64,000 nucleotides of DNA from Clytia hemisphaerica (taxonomy: Eukaryota; Cnidaria; Hydrozoa; Leptothecata; Clytiidae), in assembly GCA_902728285.1 (NCBI GenBank), contig CACVBU010000490.1, positions 1,250,650 to 1,314,649 on the forward strand, given 5' to 3'. How positions within the stretch are numbered: the stretch's first letter is position 1; the number at the start of each line of letters is the position of its first letter. Positions 11,501 through 20,600 of the stretch are shown here, piece after piece. The notes beneath the pieces were generated by a model. It saw only the letters and a list, made by a program, of their open reading frames with translations. It was not told where the DNA came from and searched no databases. The position numbers and the translations under genes were made by a program.

Positions 11501-13299
11501 ACTCTTGGCGGATGCCTAATAAACACCCCCTACCGAAAGTTTTTGTTGGAAATTGTACCTCTAAATACCCCTGGATATTTAGAGCTAAATAAGGGACTCT
11601 TTTGAGAGCTGAACAATATTTTTTGGAAGTTTAATAAACAGGGAAAGTGTCCTACTTCCATAATTGCAGATTCTCCCTAACTTAGGTGACTTTGATGAAG
11701 CCAGGGGTCAATTAATTTTTTTTTTTATATAGGAAAAATGACCTAATCATGACTTAACAATGAAACTGTTTCATACCTACTAGATCTTGGACAAAGCTCT
11801 CGTACCCAAAGCCACTTGCACGACATTATGATTTTATTGACAGAAGTTGGATCTATCAGATCTTAAATAAACGAAATAAGGGACTGGGTTTAAGTTTGAA
11901 AGTGAGCCCTTTTAGTTGGATGAGACCCCCTTCCGCACTAATTGTAAAAGTAATAATATAAAACTTTCTATATTCTTACCAGGTTCCAGGCAAAAAACCA
12001 ATGTCTAAAGCGAGCCCAACAATTTTCTTAGACAAGAACAATGACGTAGTTGGTGTATTTGGAGCCGCTGGTGGATTCTTTATCCCCACTGCTCTTATCC
12101 AGGTAGGGAATATTCAAAGATTTCGGAATAAATCAAAATCATGGTTACATTACAAGTTTTTTTTTACAATATAAAGAGATTGTCGCATATTTATTGTGCA
12201 TTGTGCCTAATCCTGTTGCTAAGGATTTTCCGGATTTAAGCCAAAATGTTGCCTATGGATTTCGGGTCAAAAATGCCTAGCACATTCAAAATTTTTGCTT
12301 TCTATTTCATTTTATGTCCAAAATACCTCAAATTAAGTATTTGAATACCATTGGTACACATTATAATGCCAAATAATGTCGAAAATGCCTCTTATTTATT
12401 TATTTTTGATTGCTTTCTTAGTTCATGCTCAGTTTCAGGGCTAGGTTGCTAAGAACAAGTTGCTTAAATTTTTTGCCATTCTCAGTGCATGACCCATAGC
12501 AACTCGGTTGTCTACAAAAAGAAATGTGTACCTTAAAACAATAAAACTACTGACAAACGCCGTATATAATACCGTAGTGTACGTTACTTTTCCAACCATC
12601 TTTCTTTTAGACAATTGCTAACTGGTTATTTTTCCGTAACAATATCGCTGTAGCTGTCGCAAAGCCCCGTATACATTGTCAACTTTTCCCACCAACTGTG
12701 GTATACGAGCCAACGTTTCCGAAAGATTTGTTGGGCCCAATCAGCAAATATAAACATGAATATGTCACCAATAGTACTTATGATGTATCAGGTAGGTATT
12801 TTACTCTTCTAAGTTTACAGGAAACGTCAAACAACGACGTCCTGATTAGTTTTTCAAGTGCAGTCGTAGCATGCTTTTTACTAAGCTTTCTCAAAAATTG
12901 GAGCAGTACAACTTAAAACTGGATCTCCGGAACTAGAAGGAATAGTTAATAGTTATCAGAAAGCTAAGGATCTCCTCTTTTTTTAGAGTACCTTTGGCGC
13001 CGCCTTAAGGAGGAAGGGCAGGGTGCACGGCTGTCGAGGGGGTAAGTGAGGGTAATACAGCAGTCAGACAAGCTGCGTGGCTTCACCCTCCCTCCTTCGG
13101 TCTTGGATAGGTCAATTTGTTCCAAAAACTGACAAAAAAGCATCAAAACACCGTCCTTCAAAATTACTACTCTCCTTTTTTCCTCATAGGTCAAATGGAC
13201 GCCATTATGGGAGTTGTTCAAGCTATAGTAAGGTTACCAGGCGGTAAACTCAACGCCTATTGTGATTATAGGAAAGGAGGAAAGCCAGCTGGCTTCTAA
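5536..13299 (+). CDS. Gamma-glutamyltransferase, 13 exons, complete
   Basis: Exons: 5536-5603, 6537-6574, 6887-7047, 7692-7782, 8453-8512, 8734-8935, 9239-9355, 9923-10247, 10913-11103, 11372-11480, 11983-12102, 12611-12791, 13190-13299. All junctions are GT-AG and keep frame, giving 590 residues (human GGT1 has 569). The enzyme transfers the gamma-glutamyl group of glutathione to water or amino acids at the outer cell surface. Exon 1 encodes a signal peptide or anchor (MKILAICSIILLGIVVF). Seen in order: STGLGGGGF near the N-terminus; FRETLP, whose Arg128 corresponds to the substrate-binding Arg; ANTFEKIA; the autocleavage site GTTHIS, with Thr396 as the expected nucleophile and new N-terminus; SINAYFG; NNELADFSEF (Asp438); GAAGG; and C-terminal RKGGKPAGF. 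The usual PLSSM substrate-binding motif reads PMSKAS (462-463 Ser-Lys). AATAAA lies at 13653 and 13829. Confidence 0.95.
5684..5933. mobile_element. MITE in GGT intron 1
   Basis: Begins AATACACGCTTTTTTATAA and ends in TTATAAAAAAAGCGTGTATT, a near-perfect terminal inverted repeat of about 19 bp. The interior repeats TATTCTTA-type words and CCATGATGG palindromes. It is 250 bp with no coding potential. The ends resemble the ACACG...ATAAGAAC family but the interior differs. Confidence 0.8.
5998..6170. repeat. pogo/Tigger-like MITE remnant in GGT intron 1
   Basis: Contains CAACTCTCTCTAATTCGAA followed by CTATTATTCGAA and TAATTCGAACT. This matches the pogo/Tigger-type terminus also seen at 48625, 54386 and 15305. 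Only one end is clear. Confidence 0.5.
6219..6482. mobile_element. ACACCCCTGTCTCACA-family MITE, diverged copy
   Basis: Starts AACACCCCCTTCTTAC and ends GGTCTGTGAGAAGGGGATGT. The interior has repeated ATCCCCA / GGGGAT words. It is the diverged, inverted relative of the elements at 44373-44668 and 51940-52232. It lies in GGT intron 1. Confidence 0.55.
7148..7205. repeat. Short dispersed repeat in GGT intron 3
   Basis: AATACAGTAATATAGG, GTTATAT and ATAATACGA occur in the same order at 11160-11215 in GGT intron 9, with few differences. Two copies within one gene suggest either a small mobile unit or an internal duplication. Confidence 0.6.
7449..7478. repeat. Isolated terminus related to the SWIM element
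   Basis: AGACATTGCAATGG, then GTATATCATGAAT, matches the outermost 28 or so bases of the 55-bp TIR of the element at 20017-21275. No partner terminus or ORF is nearby, so this is a remnant in GGT intron 3. Confidence 0.55.
10631..10855. mobile_element. 225-bp MITE in GGT intron 8
   Basis: The left end ATTGGGCTCTTCCAGAAA and right end TTCTGGAAGAGCCCATT are inverted copies. The inverted similarity continues inward through a G-run and TGGAGGATAT versus ATATCCTCCA. No coding potential. It lies in the 665-bp intron upstream of the exon carrying the catalytic threonine. Confidence 0.85.
11160..11215. repeat. Second copy of the GGT intron 3 repeat
   Basis: Matches 7148-7205 in order and content (AATACAGTAATATAGG, GTTATAT, ATAATACGA). 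It lies in GGT intron 9. Confidence 0.6.
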
Positions 13300-14635
13300 G
13301 CTATAACTCCAAATACGTTGAATATATCATTCATCAGCTCTTGAGGTAACCGAATCTTGAATTTTATGCAAGAAAAAAGTCCCAAACATCATAGAGCAAT
13401 AGAATCAAAAACGATGGAAACAAAAGCCTTAGTGAAAGATTTGATAAAGAAACAATCTTAGAAAGATCCACACTTCTCTGGTGTTGTCATCATTAAAACT
13501 TGAATATCTCAGCTGCCAGACGAATCAGACAATACATTTACTTTACAGGTTGTAAAGTTTAGGGAAATTATCAAAATTAGTTTTATTGATTTTATTTTAG
13601 TAGTATGGTGTTTTCTTACCTTTTTCAGAACTATATATAGTGTTATAATAATAATAAAAACTTATCTTATGAAAATGATACTAAAAAGTTCCATATTACT
13701 GACAAATTATAGAAACTTGTCATCAAGTTTTCTTGTTTTCTGTTGTGTGTTTTATCTGAGATGGTAAAGGACAAAGAGTCGAAATTGTTGCTTTCACCAG
13801 AAGTTTGTTATAATTTTTATATCGCTCGAATAAAACTCTAGCTCTTCGACATGATATTGTTCGATAGGAGCGCAAAACATAACATAGTTCTTATACTGAA
13901 GGGTCCTGGTCTTCATGCTAGTCACGTATATATCAACTATGGGGCGAGGTAGTTTAGTTCAATTCGAAACAACCTCGCACTGACAAACAAACCAAAATAA
14001 AACCATAGAACAAAATCAACCAAAAAAAAATAACAAGCTGTAACTATCTGGCCAGCTATAGTGTTGTTGGAACTATTCCAATGGAACCATAAAAACAAAC
14101 ATGCCGTAGAAATTGTATGGCCAGCGAGTAAAGTCAATAATGCTCTCATGGTCTAGTCCTCACTCAAATACCTCAAATAATAAAAACAACCAGAAGAATG
14201 AGGTAATCGAAAGCAAAGATAAAAACAACCATGTCTTGGTTCAATATTCATATTGTTATGAATACGAAAATTTCAGGCAAACATTACCAAATACCAAAGA
14301 AAATGAGCCGTCTTGAAATGATATATTTTGTTCGGTTAGAGCTTTTATTAAACCCTACACCATTTAAAACAACCAGATGATTGAAATAATCGAAACCAAA
14401 GAAATGACAACAATAAAACAGCTACCATATAATGCTCTTCTATTAGTGGTTCGAGTTTCAACCCTTTAATGCTGACATAATCAAAAATAACAATACGAGC
14501 TGTCTTGGTCCAATACATATGTTGTTGCTCAATTCACAGCTGAGTTTGAGCCCTCTAAATCCATAAAAACATTCAAAACAACCAGACCGTGGCGATCTCC
14601 AAAGAAAGAAAATAATATCAACAAATAACAGTATG
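13300..14635. other. Convergent 3' region with degenerate tandem repeat
   Basis: Lies between the stop codons of GGT (plus) and WDR18 (minus). The first 550 bases should be GGT 3' UTR. From about 14010 a loose repeat of roughly 190-205 bp is visible: AAAACAACCAGA recurs at about 14186, 14370 and 14577, with TAATGCTCT and GTCTTGGT words between. TTTATT at about 14345 could serve as the WDR18 poly(A) signal on the minus strand. No gene is seen here. Confidence 0.5.
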
Positions 14636-17600
14636 TTACCTGGCGGAGGAAGTTTCCATAGAGTTCTCTTTTAAAGTTTGTAAGAGTTTATTAGTTGAGG
14701 CTTTATATAGTTCTTGGGTCATCGCTTCTAGAGAAGCAACACGTTGTTGTAGTTCTTCTCTTGAAGCTGTATTGTTCTCGTCCTCAGTGCTGCTAGAGGA
14801 TGATTGTTTCGAGTAGTAAAACTGTAAGAAAAAGTGAACAAAGCTGATACAAAGCTGATACTACAGTTGATGACGCTTTTTAATTCGTTTTTAAGGAGAA
14901 TTGGAATAAGGGAGCGTATCCAGTAGTAGCGCGCCAGAGTTTCTCGTTGATGGCGACTTTCAATATTATCAATTAAGAAGTTGAACAAACTACCTTTTCT
15001 TTACGTGTTTACCCGAAGGTTTAGGGAAGGCCACTTCTTTCCCTTGATTTCTCCATTTAACCTTGAGCCTTGAGCCTTCTCCAGCTCTTTCATCAAGAAG
15101 TTAGGTATCGAGTACCATTTCTGAGGTCTGTTACTTTAGCATCCTCGATAATTGGATCTCTTATTAAAATTGAATATTTTGACAGTTCAGACTAATTCTT
15201 TAACCCTGCAGGAAACTCTCATTAACTTTCTAAATCTCGAAACTCTCTTTAATTTGAACTAATTAGATTTCCCGTTCGAGGTCGAATTAGGGAGAGTCAA
15301 CTGTAAGTAATGTCTCAAAAAGTCGAACTTGTATAACTCTATTGTCTCTAAAAGTGGTAACCGTCTTTGGTCCCTTTGAACTCAACAGAAACTTTTACCT
15401 CTTTGGTCATCTCCGAACAATTTCTCGAGCTTGAATGGTTGCTGCCCTCCCATTAGGAGTTTGAATTATATTGTCTCAATCCATGCAAGTTTTTTAATAA
15501 GCATAGGGTAAATTTTCGTGATGCTTAGCAACATTCTTTTTCCAGCCTCAAAATATGTTTATGCTATATTTATGTAATGACGTTAATATTTTGAAACTGA
15601 GGCTCAGCATAATGCTTATAAAAAAATGTGTATTATAAATACCTCTCTTAAAACATCTTCCAAACAAGATTTCGGTTCTTGGTATCCCTACGAAAATAAA
15701 AGTTGATATAAACTTGTGATAAAATCGACCATTGCACAAAAAGGACAATTGTTTTTTTTTGACAATTATTATTGAAATTCGTTGTAAACAAATAGGACTC
15801 ACATCAACTCTTGTGTTGAAATGAAACCTCGACTGAGTTACAAATCGAAATTATTTTGGAACCTTTGGTACCTTGCACACCGTATCCGGTACTCTACCTT
15901 CAAATTATGTCTGCTAAAGATCTCTCTAAATCATCGGTTTGGCTTAGTATTACTATTATTCGCCAGCTTAAACTGAGAGGCTGGGAACATTTTTTGAGTG
16001 TTGGTGAAGGTAAAATCACCAATCTTTGAAAATAGGGCGTTACGAAGAGTGGGATTTTCCGGAAAGTAGGGTTTTGAGGAGAGAGGGTGATTTCCGGAAA
16101 GAAGGGATATAGAGGTATAATACCTCTTCATTGTCATTAATATCCCTAAGGACCATTGGTATAGTGTCACTGTTATCCGCCATCTTTGAGGAGGCTGAAA
16201 ACATCTCATTGGTATCTTTGTAAGTAGTTGGTGTATAAACACTTCTTTGGAAATTCCCGATCGTTCGCTTACAAGAGTTTGAAGTATTATTATTGTAGTT
16301 GTTGTTGAAGAGGAACGCAGGTTTTAATTGGACGTTCGTGATTTGCTCTACGTGGAAATAAAAAGAAATCGATTCAAAGATTTTATAAGGAGAAATTTGC
16401 AAGAAGGTCAAGTTCTAACCTAGCATTACATTGTATACCTGAAATTTGGTAATTGCGAAACTACAGGTGGAGATATTATTTAATTTGTAGTAGTGGCCGA
16501 CCCTTTGGGACGCAATTTTATGTGGCTAGTTCGAAAGAAGATGTAATTTTGTGCCTTTTTTGAGAGGGAACCCTTCGTATTAGGCCTGACAAAACTTTAT
16601 ATGGCCAAAAGTGGTGTTACAGCCAATAGTGGTGTTACAGCCAAAACTCCTAACACAAAACACCCAAACACTACCATTAATAGTTCGATATCCTATCAAA
16701 GGAAGATGTCACGCATCCTAAGGTTTGGGTCCTTACCATTAAGGTTTTGGAAAGGAGCCATCCATTTTTTTAATTTTTCAAAACTAAAGCTTTGTCCTAA
16801 ACACTAACCGAGGATAAATTCATTCCATCAATTCGTTCCATTGCATTCCCACAAATTACCCTTCAATTCGAATGAAATCAAAAAGAAAAATTGCGAAACC
16901 CTATAGTTAAAGTTGAAGAGCTTTAGAGTGTACACAAAATCAAAATGAAAATAGATCAAAATATTTCATCGGTGTACCTTTGAACTCAAAAGAGCGAATA
17001 CACTTCCGACTTGAAATATGCCAGATTTTCACGAAACAATCTTTAGAGCCTGAGATTAAATGTTGACCATCGAGTGATACTGAAAGACAATTTATTGCTT
17101 TCCTGCAGAGATAAAAGTAAGAAAGCGCATGAGTATAAAAAAGAGTACAAGGCCAATAAGGCCCAGTTCCGAAAGAAATTAAAGTATGGAAAGTGTACAA
17201 TGTTTTGGAAAAGGCGTGAATGAATGCTAATGCTAAGACCCTAATGATTATAAGGAATAAAAAAAATTCCCAAGATATTAACCCAAGGAACAGACTATAC
17301 AAAATTTCAAGCAAGCGCAATATCAAATGTTAAACATAAGTAACCATTTCTTCTTCAGACCACGTAGTGTTAATTTATGAATTATACTAATTTTGCGCTA
17401 ATTTCGAAGTTTGGCTGACCTAAGGCTATACCAACCCATTTAGCGTCATGATATACCCCTGGTGATATTCTGAAGTAACGGACATTAAAATGACGTTGAA
17501 ATGACTTACTTGTGAGCTTTCATGTAACAAGATTCGGTGACTTCAGCATCTACACTTTGTTTCTAAAACATACAAGACACATAAGGTTTTGTCCGCAAAC

Positions 17601-20600
17601 ATCAAATAGTTTTATTTTTGCAAAATCAAACCAACGGATTAGAATAGGTGGATTAACTTCTCTCGTTGCTCCCAAGAGAGATCCATTGTCTTCTCATTGT
17701 TACAAGAAAAATCTGTAAATGACTCTGCGCACTCCTCGTTTAGTTTTTTCATTGTTTTTATAAGAACAATTTTCCAATTTATACAGTTTCGAAAACGAAT
17801 TTGTCCTATGATTCGATCAATTTTGATGATTTTGCAAATATTTTAAATCCTGCACTTAAGTTTTAGCATCAACAAACGCTAGACCAGTTTTAATGTAAAT
17901 TTTTAATCTTTTGTCAATGGCAATCTTCAGATAAGTGAAAATTAACGTATGGTCTATAACTAAGAAACTATCGATGGGTCACGAATGGGTTGCATACTGG
18001 TGAAAGAAGACTGTATTTAGAATTAGGAAAATAAATTTCAAATTATTTGGCTAATTTCTGCATTGGATAGAAAGGGCTAAAAAAGTGCATTTTCTTATTT
18101 AAAATGTACCACGTGATACGTAATGACCAATGAAAATGTTGAAAGTAATGATTTTTTACAACTTTTTTACAACTTATCAAGTTTTAATTGCTAGCAAACT
18201 CGTAAAAAAGTTTGATAACCTAACGAGGAGTGTTTTCTATGAGTTCTTAATCCACCTATTCTAATCCGTTGATCAAACCTTGCTCTATGCTTAATAATTG
18301 ATTAGAATGAGTAACAAGAACAGGCGGCACTGGCCGCATCACTCCTAGATATTTCTTATGATTCCAGTGACTAGCCTATTCTAGACGTCAACCACCTTTT
18401 TCTACGCAATTACCGTCTATTCCACTTTGCGACTTTTTCGAATGTTTAGAGCCCGGGTTTTCAGGTTATAAACATTCGATTTTTTGACGTCACTTTTAGC
18501 TTTCGAAGCTCCTGTGCTAGCGAAAAATCGAATTTGCGTCAAAGCACTGAAAGGCTTCTATTTTTCAAAAATCGTCAAAGTGCTATCCAGTGACCAAAAG
18601 TAACCGGTTCTTTAAAAAAAAGCACGTACAACTTTACCTGATCGTAACAGTTGATGATTGCAATTCGTCCATCTGCCATGCCGACAAACAGGAGTTTTTC
18701 GCACGTATCCATAGCAACCGAAGTGCAACCAACATCGAACACGAAATTCTTTAAAAGTTTACCGGAGCTGACTTCGAAAATCTAGGAAGAAAACGACGAT
18801 TTTAAAAGAGTGAATGTAGAATAAAAATTCTTTAACGTAGCATATCTAATTGTCATTGGGAAGATCAGTCAGTGCGCAAAATCACAATTTTTGCATGCTA
18901 TGACTTGGATTAAAGTGATGAACCATAGTAATCACAGTTCTTTACACACTAGATGGGTTGCTGGCAGATTTCCGTGGAAGTGTATCCAGTTTGGAAGTCG
19001 ACTAGCCCGCTACGTTATTTCTTATTTACCTTAGATTTTCAAACGTTCAAATTTCATAACATTCGGATCGCACTGTTGACGACCAGTATCGAAAACAAGC
19101 TGAGAACAAGATGGCCGACTAGTCAGCTCACAAACTACTTCTTTTTATATGGAAAGTTCGATCCAGTCAAGTAAATAGAGCTCAGTGAAGGAGGTCCACT
19201 TACTTTACACGTCTGATCAAGGGAGCATGACACCATATTTGCTCGAAAACTTCCGACACCAATATTGAGATCTTCGACCGACATTGAATGATTGGAAAGC
19301 ACGTGGACAGGTTTGTGACGTTGTTCTGACGTCATAGAGTTCGGTGAAGACATACAAGACTGGAGAACGCTGGAAATAACAGATATATAAATTGGAATAC
19401 ATATGCACTTGTGTAAAATCAAAAATTAACAAAAAGCGTTTTTTTTCAGAGCGATATCTAAACTCGTTAGAGTTTATGTAAAGTTACTTATGTTGAACGG
19501 TGAAGAAGAATACGGCTATTATATTTAGATTTTTCCCAAATGCAAAGTTACTCAGGTGTAAGGGTAGAGGTGGGATAAACCAGCATTACCAAGCTCAAAA
19601 TATATATAATTTTTTATTCATTTGCATCATCAAGTCAGCCTTTTAGATCACCCAATCATAGAATTCAGTCCCACTATCAGCAATCTTTGATAAAATTCAA
19701 TACTCAACAGAAAATTCTACAGCCTTCCATGAACAACAAATTGTTTCATTTGAGGTGTAGTAATCTTAAATCCTAAAAATCACTCACTTGTTCAAATCCC
19801 AGACAATGATGAGATTATCTTGTCCGTAGGAAACAAAATATTTTCCGTCTTCGGTGAACTCAATACCAACGATGTCTTGAAAGTGTCTCGATAATACACA
19901 ATATAATTGTCCAGATGAAAACTGAAAGAGATAATGAAAGACATGTTCTTGTCACTGGATTATATACAGTTGATTATCTGTTGATTCTCTATAAAACACC
20001 TGTCAACCCTTGGCCTTATTCATGATATGCACCCTTGCAATGTCTTCACGCGTCGCATTGCGTAACATTACTTGATATGGTTTTTTTCTTTCACTGTTGT
20101 GGCGGTAGTATCACTTTCTGTTCGTTTCTTAGGGTCACTGAAATCAATTTTCGATATTGGTAGACACTCAACTTCTTTGACAGCAGAATCTGGCAGCCAA
20201 GGGCATTCTAGTGACGTGCAAGAGTTAGATGACATCCGCTCTCTATGATTTGTGGACATGTAAAGCAAAAACAGGATTGCTGCAATGTGTGAGCATGCTT
20301 CACCAAGTCCAGCCATGCAAGTACAATGGGCATAACAAACCTCGCCATCAGGATTCAAATACACCCATGCCCGAGGTAGGGTCTTGCTAAACATACTTTA
20401 ACCATGGCGTACCTTTGCCATGACCAAATGGTAGTTTCCATCTTTAAGATTCATTGGTTTGACGAGGACATTATTGACAAGTTTGGCATTTACATATTTA
20501 TACCCATCAAGTCCTTTGTATGCCTTCAACTGCTGATGGCTATATGTACTGGGGTGGTCAATGAGATATGCATATATATCGGCATAACTCAAATTTGGCC

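Noticed and set aside
13937..14149. Minus-strand ORF as a last WDR18 exon
   Set aside because: The frame at 14640 reads AGG TAA, ending the protein at 14636, and the ORF lies in a degenerate repeat.
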